From Branchiostoma floridae (taxonomy: Eukaryota > Chordata > Leptocardii > Amphioxiformes > Branchiostomatidae): DNA of 60,000 bases. The stretch covers positions 6,418,196 to 6,478,195 of the forward strand of contig NC_049979.1 in assembly GCF_000003815.2 (NCBI RefSeq), read 5' to 3'. Every line of letters starts with the position of its first letter. Position 1 is the stretch's first letter. A program made the translations under genes and the position numbers. Of this stretch, positions 50,766-60,000 are shown piece after piece. Below the pieces are notes generated by a model that saw only the letters and a list, made by a program, of their open reading frames with translations, did no database searches and was not told where the DNA came from.

Positions 50766-51301
50766 GTTACAAAACAGCACTTCATACATATATACATGAT
50801 CAGTTCAGGTTTCCATGCACTGTCCATGTAGCTGTTGTAAACGCCCGTCTGTTTACACATGTAAACATATGGTCAATAAAATACTACTGTTCAGCGTCGA
50901 TTACGCTCCCCTTGATAAACCCTCCGCACCGTCGACTATTCGGAAAAGCAGCAACTGACAATCAGGATCAACAGCTGAGATAAAGGATGCTAAAAGTAAG
51001 CATAATGAGGTGAATGCTACAACTGCAAGGACTGGATACTGGGTCTCTTGTTGGTTCCCGCCTTTCAAATTTTCGTCCAAAATCAGCAAAACGTCAAGAC
51101 AAAACTGTATTCCCTCTCTAGAGTTAAACAAGGCACTTTCCTGCTATCCTATATGGTCATAACCGAGCGAGCGAGCGAGCGAGGGAGCCAGTCAGAACAG
51201 AATAGGTATCCCAGCAAAGTACGTTGTGTAACTGTGACAGTGGGGGGATTCAACTAGCGCCAAACAACTACGCCAATCGGCTGGTCAGCCTTTTGACTTT
51301 T

Positions 51302-51388
51302 GTAGCGTAGTGGTTAGCGCTGCTTGGTTTGTGATCTGCCGGTCCGGGTTCGCTCCCGGGTGTCGGCGAGTTGTTTCTTTCTGTTTCT
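51302..51388 (+). mobile_element. tRNA-derived SINE copy
   Basis: An A-box-like GTAGCGTAGTGGTTAGCGC lies about 35 bp before the B-box GGTTCGCTCCC and the shared tail GGGTGTCGGCGAGTTGTTTC. It lacks the folded acceptor stem of an active tRNA gene. Confidence 0.7.
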
Positions 51389-52136
51389 AGTAAAAATTCT
51401 ACTCCTTTCTTACATCGGTTCCCACACCGTCGCCCCACTGTTACATAACTTTAAATTTTTCAGGGTCACTCTCACACTCTGGACATCATTTGCACGGATA
51501 GAATACACCATGACTCAGAGTTTTATCAGCAGTGAAGGAAATAAGATACAGATGTCAGATGTACGATCAACATAACACAACACAACACGCCTCTGCACAG
51601 TGGGAAACAATCAACACATTGTCTAATCAAGGACGATTTTCAGCCATATGAAGTGGGGTTGCTCCTCTCAACTTTTCATCGAGCAATACCGTACAGTTTT
51701 TACAATCACTTTGCAGGGAAAAGGTCGCATTTTCATTCTAAGCTATAGAAACATGTTTTCTGTACAATAAATCCCTCTCTGCTTAAAGCTAATGAGTGGC
51801 TATGAATGTAGAAACATATGATATAATACACACGTAATACATACGTTGAGTGTGCTCAGTTAGGCCAAAATAGTTTATTCCCCATTCAAACCTTACTTTA
51901 CAATAGACTCGAAGCATTTTCTCTGGCCTTCAGAAGTCAAGTCAAAGTCCTTCCGCGCCTGATGGTACATAGGGCGGCGCCCATCTCCATTTCAATGGCC
52001 CTGGGCCACACAGCTTTGTGTAATCACTACATCAGGGGCTAGTACACTGGTAGTGGTGTGTGTTCAACTTCCATACTCTTTCCCGAATGCTGTGTGCTAA
52101 GTAGAGAAAGCATGTACCATTTTTTAAGTCTTTGGT

Positions 52137-52212
52137 ATGACTCGGCCGGGGATCGAACTCACGACCGACCGAATGCAAGGCGAACATTCTATCCATTCGG
52201 CCATTGCACCCG
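52137..52212 (-). mobile_element. tRNA-like SINE or tRNA pseudogene
   Basis: The minus strand reads GGGTGCAATGGCCGAATGGA, then ...TTGCATTCGG, then GTTCGATCCCCGGCC. A- and B-boxes are at tRNA spacing, but no clean cloverleaf forms. It differs from the other SINE tails. Confidence 0.55.
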
Positions 52213-52499
52213 GTGGTCTTGAAAAGTAGAAACTATTAAAGTCCGAGAAAATAGGCGGTCCTGTATCTGTTCTCCTCTATTAGTTCTCCTGGGACAAACA
52301 CGGGAAATTGCATGGTGGTTTACGGTCTCAGAACACGCTTTGTGACTGGCAACAATTCGATCTATGTACTAGTAATCACTACAATTACAGTGCAATTTAA
52401 CAGGGTAATTGTATTTAATTGTTCTTCAATCTACGTCTTTGTGATAACCTTTCCTGGGACACTTCAGGCCCACAGAACGACTTCTAGTGTCCACTCGAA

Positions 52500-52649
52500 T
52501 AATCTCCAAGCAGATCCTACGGTAGTATAAGATCAAAAGCTGGCAAAGGAGCTATAGTACCAAAAGCCGGTTATACTCCTTCAAGTCCTTGGCCAGCTTT
52601 CATACCATCTAATGGCAGTTATGGCACCATAGGATCTGCCTGGAAATTA
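52500..52649. mobile_element. MITE family with TAATCTCCAAGCAGATCC ends, copy 3
   Basis: 150 bp. The left end is TAATCTCCAAGCAGATCC and the right end AGGATCTGCCTGGAAATTA, with a diverged middle. Confidence 0.85.
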
Positions 52650-53643
52650 CAGCTCGAGACGGCCTCGGTTGGTATGGGCCAAGGAGGTTGAAAAGACCTC
52701 CTTGTATGGACCAACTGACAAGATGGCGTGAAGAAGGTTACTTGTAACACGAAGTGCACATGTTCTACACTTCTTCGGTAACACAACATGCAACAGCAGC
52801 TCCACATCCCATGTAGTCCTACACGGATTACATGATATCAGCGCAAGCCCTGTCCTCGTGGGGACGTGGCGTGCCGAGCATTCCAGCGCCGGTGAGGAAA
52901 GAAAGATGCCGTCCTGATAGTAAAAGCCGCATCTAGTGGGGATCTTGGCTGCGGGGCCAGGGGCTCTCATTAGAGCTGTACAGCTGTTGGAAGCATGTTG
53001 TGGCCGAGGGGTGGGGAGGGGCACCTGCCGATGGAAGTGACCCGGGACGCACTTACACATGTCAGGCCGCCGGCAGAAGGCCTTCCCTGCATGTCTTCCC
53101 TCTGTGTGCGAGCCGCACGGAAACAATTGTCCCGGGGATATAAAGTCGTCCGACCACAAATCTCGAGTCGGCCGTCTGAGCAGTGAGGTTATTTTACGTA
53201 GGGCATTTGTGGTAAGAGACCATTCGCGTCTCCTCCAAAATTCTAATTCAAACCTTCTTCACACTCCCGGAAAACGTCACCAACTATTTCATATTACGAC
53301 GGAACAGGACAAGTGTGACATGTTGTAACGCTTGGCATCACTTTCAAAGAAATCGGACAGCTGTCGTCGTCCAAATGGCATTCAAGAACCTCGCGTGATT
53401 TTCCTTGCAGGTTGAGTTGGGCAGGAGTTGCACAGGAGTAGGGGAATCATGGTCATGAGTGGTCATGAGTAGTAGAGCGATGTCTGCACGGATGACGCGC
53501 GAGCCATCGTCCCATGATCTTCGTGGTTCCTATCACACAGATCTAATGCATACAGTTTCTTGATGAGAAAACGCCGATATACATGTACCAGAAAAGATGT
53601 GAATATCGACTCAAACTTCCAGTTGAAATGACAAATCGTGGAT

Positions 53644-53853
53644 TACTGTAAATGCATTTAAGTTCGCGGGGATTTAATTTCGCGGTAGCGGGAAAAATGA
53701 CATTTCGCGGTGGATTTAATTTCGCGGTAACACCATAGATTGCAATCTAATACCATAATAGAAAAATTTTCGCGGTGGTTTTAAGTTCGCGGTTAAGTGG
53801 TCACCGCGAAAACCGCGAATATTAATCCACCGCGAACATTTCTGCATTTACAG
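53644..53853. mobile_element. TTCGCGG-type MITE, compact copy
   Basis: This 210-bp copy begins TTACTGTAAATGCATTTA and ends TCTGCATTTACAG. The arms are packed with GTTCGCGG, ATTTCGCGG and their complements, predicting a long hairpin. Confidence 0.82.
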
Positions 53854-56800
53854 ATAACTATGGTACTGACTTTGTACAGCCTCCTGCTGCATGTGCAGAT
53901 CTTATACAGCAGTAGAAACAAACATAACAGATGTTAAACTATAGCGGACAGTAACGTTATAGAAGGGTCATCATTCATAGATAGACAGTCTGTGAGGTAG
54001 ACTGTAGACTGTCATGTTTGACGGATCCACTATCCTAGTGGAGACCCATCTACTATTGAATTCTCACGGTGTATGCATGGACAGTCGACGCTAACGTTGG
54101 GCTAAAGCGCTTTCAATATGTTGCAAACGTCAATCAGGTCCGAATTTTACTCTAGATGACGCAAAATAAAACTTGTACGAACTCGTACCTTTACCAAGTA
54201 CCTTTGTCCCATCACAATGATATGCAAATAAGTGTCCTATTAGCATAATGTTCCGCTCGAATCAAGTTCATATGTACTGAGTATGACTGAGTCCTATCAT
54301 GTAGCACGAATAAAATATGATTTTCGTTATCAACCACGAAAATCTATTCAAATGACTTACATTGTTTCGCGAAGTCTGAACGGTCCCCTGCAATTCCAAA
54401 GAAAACTGCTACTGGTGTGCATACAACAGCATACAAGAGCTATTTTCCAAATCGTGACCAAAGCTTATCAGACCACGAGATATTAAAACCGGACGTTCCG
54501 CTGCAGTATCATTGAAAACCGTTAGGGGACCCAAAATTTGATTGTTTCGAAGTTTCATCAACACCTACCCAAATAGCAAGTACATGTATCAAGTCATTCT
54601 CGAGTTATTGTAGTCACAAACGGACAGACATAGACACACGGATGCTGCCGAAAGCATAACCTTCTTTTGCGCAGAGAAATGTCGGTGAAGGTAAATATTG
54701 GGCCTTGTGGAGGTGAGGCGAGGGATTGGGATGATTGCTTACTAACTCCAGACATTTACCTAGAAGCGGTACCAGGCGATCCCTTCTAGAACTGCATCAA
54801 GCACATTTCAAGGGGGTTGGTCGCCAACAGCTCTGGAAAACATGTCTTATTCTGAGCAATCATTGTTCTTTTATTGGATGATGATATTTCATCAACCACG
54901 ACCTTATGCGTGTCATAATAGAAACGACTATGACCAGCTAGGCACTGTCGGCACTTCAGGAAGAACTTTGAGGAGGATTTTTGAGAACGCTATTTTATGC
55001 CCGTGTTTACAACGATGGATCATACGCCTGTTAATACAGTTTTGTTTGTCTTTATAAGGGGCAGCTATCAAAGAATTAAGGACAAATAAATCACCTAAGA
55101 AATTTTAGATGTGAGTTTGGTGCTTCTTATCAGGGAAACTATCTGCAACCGTACTCTACATCCATCCCACAATGCACCATGTGGTAACGTCAACGTAAGG
55201 CGACTCTGGTATATTAAAGTGAAACTGTAGCTGGCGCCTTTAACAAGTGACAATGCACAACAGGATTTAGTATCACCACCGAAAAAATGGAGGATTCAGA
55301 TGCAACCAAGGGGGAACATTCCAGATCAAATGTCTCCCTGACGTTGGAAACGCTCTTTCGAGACGAGTGAACCCTGTCAAGACTTCTCGATGTCGTCAGG
55401 GAGGAGACGGGACCAGACTGTGCGAGTAAGTTTTGAGACATCACACGTCTAGCTGTGTTGACAAGACCAGGTAGGGACCCACTGTTTCTTTTTATGTTCA
55501 ACAATACGGTCAAACCTGTATTGTTCTCATTCATCTGTGTAAATAAGATTGTTTAGATAACGTTAAAACAACTGGCTGGACTTGGTCGCTGAGTCGGTTA
55601 GAAAACTGCAGTGCCACACAGTGCTGAGAATCATGAAGGGTAACTAAAGATGACCTTGACTTTCCTGTCATCTGTCCTAAGGAAGGACACAGCCGAACCA
55701 TCTTGACCTTGCGTGAACCCCTTCAAGTCCATTCTAACGCACATGCCACAGAACTGCATCAATTGTTACCGTGGCGACAGAAGAAAGGGTGTAGGCATGT
55801 CCAACATATCCGAGACACTAGGAGATGCAAGCTGAAGTTTTCACTTGACGTTTTGATAGTTAGTTCTGCAACGGACTTTCTTTTCTAACCTGTGGTTGAA
55901 TACGGGTTTGAGATAACTGACACTGATTTGAATGATTCTAAATAGCCATGAAGTTAATAGCGAAGTCATCTTAAAATTAACTCCAAACATTCTTTGTTTC
56001 TCACGGTGGAAATGTCGAACCTTTCATCGATACAGTTTGGTGATCGGATAAGACATTGGTCCAACAGGACTCTTTTCTTGTTTTGACATCACCATTGTTG
56101 TCAACGAGTTGACGTCATGAAGACAAAACACCATGCATGTTCCAATAAAAACACCAGTGTACTGTGATCGCACGTTTTTTGTTCGAATATCACGTTTCAA
56201 CTGATTACAGCCTAACGTTATGTTTGGAATTATTTTGAAAAAAACAACATTTTGCAGAGTAAATGGCATTTTGTCTTTCAGTTATTTTCAAATGTTGACA
56301 CATGTAAGCCAGACCAATGAAATGTCATGACAGAGTTTGTATTTACGCTCAACCACGCTCTGCCTTATTTCTCTACATCGCCCCCTGTCACCGACCATTA
56401 CTGATTCTGAACACGACGACCTGTCTAATTTTAACTCGGGGTGACCAAAGACCGTGGCTGCTGTTCAGAGGAGGATTACCGCCCCCTTTATCTCCAATGT
56501 TCTGTACGATTGAATCTTGGCCTACGGTTACCACTCGCGGTAGAGTAGGATAAACATTGAAATCAAGTCAGGAATCAGTCTCGATGGTTTCGTTATACTT
56601 CAGCACAGTTGGACCATTGATGTTTAGTAACCCAGAAAGCACACATTGTGACCTAGGAAATATCACACAGAACATGTTAAAGAATATACAACTTAACAAA
56701 TAGGCTTTAGCTAAGCAAACACTACTCTGTTCAGAAATGATTTTTCACAAGTTTTTGTCACAGTTCTGTCATTTTCCTGCTGATATGACAGTGCCTAGAC

Positions 56801-57300
56801 TAGTTGACTTGGTGAGAAGTTTGGTTATCGTGTGGCCCACAGACGGAGCGCTGTCGTGTTATTTTCTTATCATTCGTCATCAGTGTTATGATGTTTGAAT
56901 CTTACATTGCCTATCATCTCTTGACAGGGTTGTGATTCTGATCCAGTCACCTCTTCTTGACCTTTCGCCACCTTCAGTTGACATTACAAACACTCCGCGG
57001 TATTTACAAGATTATAAATCTGAAATACAGTTGGGGAACAGGTGCTGATCCGATGTAAGTTCTAGGGTCTGTTCTGAGTTCATTTTATATGCATGTTCCA
57101 TTCGCTATGTATAGTTATGGGTTGGTAAGCGGACAGTTAATGTACGAAGTCCATTTGCGCCTGACGTGCCCCTGTCGTTATAGCAGTGCGGTGCTGGTGA
57201 CTGTGAGACCCGGACATTTGGACCCGCCCGTTTAGTGAGGGACCTTGCCTTCACCCACGACCTTACATGTAGCAGGGAACCACTGGTAGCGCCGGAAGTC

Positions 57301-57325
57301 ATGTTTATAACGGTACGGTACGGAG
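57301..57325 (+). CDS. CXorf65: CXorf65-like exon 1
   Basis: It encodes the start ATG and MFITVRYG plus one base (25 nt), ending at donor GTAAGC. It is far too short for ORF finding. It was located because the family begins MFI.V..G and the phase fits exon 2. Confidence 0.78.
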
Positions 57326-59870
57326 GTAAGCAGGCAAGTTCTTGGAATGCAGATACAGTAGTCTCCGCCAGACTCCTGCCTGGCTGAATGGTAATAGGGG
57401 AATTTGGCCAATCTAGGCCTATGACTATGAGTGAACTGTTCGGCCGCGAGCTGGATAGACTGCAAGAGACTGACTGAAAATCCATAGTAACGTATTTGTC
57501 CCTATTTGGCCAAATTCTCCCATTTTCTATCCAGCTGACACGTTTGCCTAGAGACGAGAATGCAGATATCTTCATACTTTTTAGGGCTTAGGCTGACAGT
57601 AACGACTGGGAATAACTACACGGGCACTACTGTAACTAGACTTTAGTTTGACAAACTTCATTGCGTGCCAGGCAAGTATATCTACGAGGCAGTGCTGGGC
57701 GAATTTGGAACGTGGTTGCTGTAGGATGCTAGCCTGGGCACCATCCGGAAAGTAGTTCACTCCCGGCTTTTATTATATACTATATACACAGTGGTCGCTT
57801 TTCGCTCTGATGTTATTATACACTATATACAGTCGCTTCGGTAACACAACATGCAACAGCAATAGCAAACATATGAGCGAACTACTACCGGATGGTACCC
57901 AGTCTAGTAGGGTGCAACATTTTAGTGCAAACGTTGTAATGTACTGAAGCAAGCGCCACCGTGGCAACGGTGTGGGGTCAAATAAATAACGTGAAAATGA
58001 ATTCTTCATTGATAGTTTTATGACTTAACAAGTGCTCGGGTTTGAAGCTGCCCTTCTCCGGTTTTGTAGAAAACAAGTCTGAAATCTTCAACCCCAAATG
58101 TCGAGTACTGCTTCTGCTCAAGGCCATTAGGGACAAATGTGGTTGTGAGCATGGAGGTGAGTTTTCCGTTTTTGTTAATCGCCAGTTTTTTTTCAAACAA
58201 ATACAGAGACTTATGCTTTAATACGCTTTTTACAAGGGAAGGCTGTTGAAATATCTATTATAAACCCGTGATGTCTCGGGGTTATTTTTTTTAACGTTTT
58301 TACTTGTATCATAGAATATTCTTCCATAGCAACAATAATTTTCTCAAACTTAAAACAATTGGGTTTTTTTCGACATGTGTATAGTCTCCAATTATGCTGT
58401 ATGTTTAACTAGATTTGATCGATGGCATCATCTTATATTTTAGACATTTCTATCTATTCTTTCTCTCTTCTCTTTTCTTTCCTTCCTTACGATTGTTCTT
58501 TCCCTTTCCTTGTTTTACCCATTTCCTCTTTTTTTCCCCACAGACACGATTGATCTTGCCGATGAGACGGGAGAGGTGATGGAGCTGGCCAACCACCCCG
58601 GGGACTACGCCTCCAACTACCTGCACGAGCGCGCCACTTTCATCCTCATTAAAGTAGAAAGTAGGTAAATTGTAACATCTGTCCGTCATCTCTAAGGTGG
58701 TGATCATATATTGCACAATTGTCATTTGCTCAAAACGGTTTTTCTCCAAAGTTTGATTTAAAAAAAAAAACACGTTTTCTGTCAGTCATTACTCTGCCTT
58801 CAGGTGGACTCTCACTGCATTTGGGGCACCGGTGTGGCACTGCGGGGTTCGTAGATGACTCGACGAATTTCAGAGATAAAGAACGAATTTTCTTCCGTTT
58901 TGTGTATTTTGCTGTCTTCCAAGTCATACTTTTACGCAGTGCACTATATCTAGATTATAGAAGAATCGAGAATAGCTGAACGAACCCCGCAGTGCCGCAC
59001 CGGTGCCCCAAGTGCAGTGAGAGTCCACCTTAAGATTTTATCCTGGAGCTTGCATATGTATTCTATCGCTTCATGTCACGTTTCTCAATGTTGCATGCCC
59101 CCTTGTATTTCCCCAGAAGAGTGTGAAGGGAGTGAGGAGGATGTACGTTACCTGCCGCTGTTTAAGGGCACCGGCTTGAGCAAGACGTTTCTCGGTGGGT
59201 CACGTATTGAGAAATATTTACCAGAGCAGATCTCTAATCGTGCTGTATTTCAACCTTCTAATCTTTCAATACATGTTTTATTGTGTTACACTCCTTAATT
59301 CTCTTTCTAGCGTTAGTTTTTTTTTTGTAGACATTCTGACCTTCCTTTAGAAAAATATCAACGATATCTGCAAAACTAAATTTAGTTGACCGAAAAAAAA
59401 ACTTAAGTTATTTGTAAGATATTGTATAGAGCTTGGTGAAATTTCTACAGTGCTAGCAATAGTTTGTTCCACACTTTTCTTAAGATCCACGATGCGTAAA
59501 AATTTACTACATTGTACGATAGTCAGTATATTTAGATACAAGTTGTGCATATCATATGACCTAGTGTGGCTATCATGGTTCAGCAGACATAAATGGTTCA
59601 GCAAACATGATGGTCTTCTGCATCATCTATTCCTCAGCACGGTTAAACAGGCGCAGAAGCCGGATCTCCGACTTGGTTGACATGGTTAGTGAACGGCGGA
59701 CCAGCCACAGCAGCCGCCTTCTCTCCAGGACTTCCAGTAGACGACTGTCCGTACCCGTCATCAAGTCAACACCCAAGTCACCTAACAAGGGCGCCTCCTC
59801 GCGGACAGGAGGCGTCCCTACAGCCCCGGTGAAACGGGATTTGGTCACAGGACTGAAGAAAAGTTCTTAA
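57301..59870 (+). CDS. CXorf65: CXorf65-like protein, complete 5-exon gene model
   Basis: Five exons (57301-57325, 58070-58156, 58544-58660, 59117-59194, 59638-59870) join in phase 1 throughout to give 540 nt, or 179 residues plus stop. The N-terminus MFITVRYGENKSEIFNPKC, the LLLLKAIRDKCGC segment and then DTIDLADETGEVMEL and YASNYLHERATFILIKVE match my memory of the CXorf65 family (Pfam domain oddly named Il2rg) in order and length; human CXorf65 is about 183 residues. The N-terminal ~110 residues look like a compact ubiquitin-like or beta-rich domain (inference). The last exon is basic, rich in Arg and Ser, and probably disordered. The molecular function of the family is not established. 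It lies divergent from the giant LE gene, about 8.3 kb away. No AATAAA is seen before the window ends. Confidence 0.82.
57355..57545. mobile_element. Degraded relative of the 34.9-kb MITE
   Basis: It contains CCGCCAGACTCCTGCCTGGC and GGGGAATTTGGCCAA, matched on the other side by TTGGCCAAATTCTCCC. It starts just inside intron 1 of the CXorf65-like gene. Confidence 0.5.
58070..58156 (+). CDS. CXorf65: CXorf65-like exon 2
   Basis: This 87-bp exon is phase 1-1, with acceptor GGTTTTGTAG and donor GTGAGT. It encodes ENKSEIFNPKCRVLLLL then KAIRDKCGCEHG. A longer minus-strand ORF overlaps it but has no supporting features. Confidence 0.82.
58544..58660 (+). CDS. CXorf65: CXorf65-like exon 3
   Basis: This 117-bp exon is phase 1-1. 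It has a strong polypyrimidine tract and CACAG acceptor, and donor GTAGGT. It encodes the family core: TIDLADETGEVMELANHPGD followed by YASNYLHERATFILIKVE. Confidence 0.87.
58802..59030. mobile_element. MITE in intron 3 of the CXorf65-like gene
   Basis: The ~50-bp inverted ends begin AGGTGGACTCTCACTGCA and end TGCAGTGAGAGTCCACCT, with GGGGCACCGGTGTGGCACTG pairing inside. The 130-bp centre is unrelated and A/T-rich. Confidence 0.85.
59117..59194 (+). CDS. CXorf65: CXorf65-like exon 4
   Basis: This 78-bp exon is phase 1-1, with acceptor TTCCCCAG and donor GTGGGT. It encodes ECEGSEEDVRYLPLF then KGTGLSKTFL, matching the family's Y.PL segment. Confidence 0.82.
59638..59870 (+). CDS. CXorf65: CXorf65-like exon 5 and stop
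   Basis: The acceptor is TTCCTCAG, followed by 77 codons including TAA at 59868-59870. It is a basic, serine- and arginine-rich tail (ARLNRRRSRISDLV, then RTSSRRLSV and KSTPKSPNKG), likely disordered and phosphorylatable. Confidence 0.82.
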
Positions 59871-60000
59871 CAGGCGTAGCTTGTTGGGAAAAGGCCGAAT
59901 TTGTCGTTTTATTTCTACCCCGGTAGATACGAACGCACTCACCTTCTGTGGTAGAATTCTTGCCTCTGCTTTAAAAGCAGTCTAGATGTACTTCAACATG

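Larger units (their letters stand above)
48960..57300. other. Intergenic region between divergent genes
   Basis: 8.3 kb with no exon that I can support on either strand. It contains SINE copies, one TAATCTCC MITE, one TTCGCGG MITE and a dispersed word TTCGGTAACACAACATGCAA (52770, which recurs at 57836 inside CXorf65-like intron 1). The 5' UTRs and promoters of both flanking genes must lie here. Confidence 0.6.

Noticed and set aside
51302-51388. Functional tRNA gene
   Set aside because: A- and B-boxes are present but the acceptor stem does not pair, and the tail is shared with another dispersed copy, which fits a SINE.
52647-53159. 170-residue minus-strand ORF
   Set aside because: It overlaps a MITE and dispersed repeat words (LLLHVVLPK recurs near 57.8 kb); no recognisable domain or exon structure.
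57105-57575. 156-residue minus-strand ORF overlapping exon 1 of the CXorf65-like gene
   Set aside because: It crosses a degraded MITE and is antisense to a well-supported exon; no family resemblance.

Overview
This is a eukaryotic, intron-rich window. It looks like an invertebrate deuterostome, most likely amphioxus (Branchiostoma). That assignment is inference from the compact phase-consistent exons, the extracellular-matrix domain mosaic, the many small inverted-repeat elements, the tRNA-derived SINEs and the frequent TACATGTA words. No database search was possible. Exons were found by hand from reading frame, cysteine pattern and GT/AG sites.

Most of the window (38 to 48959, minus strand) is the 5' part of one giant gene for a secreted modular protein, and it runs off the left edge. 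In transcription order it shows a signal-peptide exon that also carries an LDL-receptor class A (LDLa) domain (48959-48776), a WAP four-disulfide domain (45528-45358) and an LDLa exon (37340-37221). Next come a second, independent signal-peptide exon (35391-35292), two more LDLa exons (34749-34633 and 34237-34109) and a half laminin-EGF (LE) exon (33594-33536). After these are 46 consecutive exons of 156-168 bp. Each holds the back part of one LE domain and the front of the next. All introns between SP, LDLa and WAP exons are phase 1, and all introns between LE exons are phase 0. LDLa followed by LE resembles perlecan, but no Ig, SEA or laminin-IV domain lies between the LDLa and LE exons here, and the LE array is far longer than in perlecan.

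The LE array records its own growth. It contains near-identical non-adjacent exons, pairs of exons with identical proteins, a duplicated two-exon block with homologous introns, at least two decayed exon relics, a triplicated intron segment and a ~30-bp minisatellite of nearly 0.9 kb.

From 49 to 57.3 kb there is no recognisable gene, only dispersed elements. From 57301 to 59870 on the plus strand there is a complete five-exon gene for a 179-residue homologue of vertebrate CXorf65, with all introns in phase 1. The two genes are divergent, about 8.3 kb apart. Mobile DNA includes several inverted-repeat MITE families, tRNA-derived SINE copies and a possible LTR-like promoter unit at about 14.1 kb.
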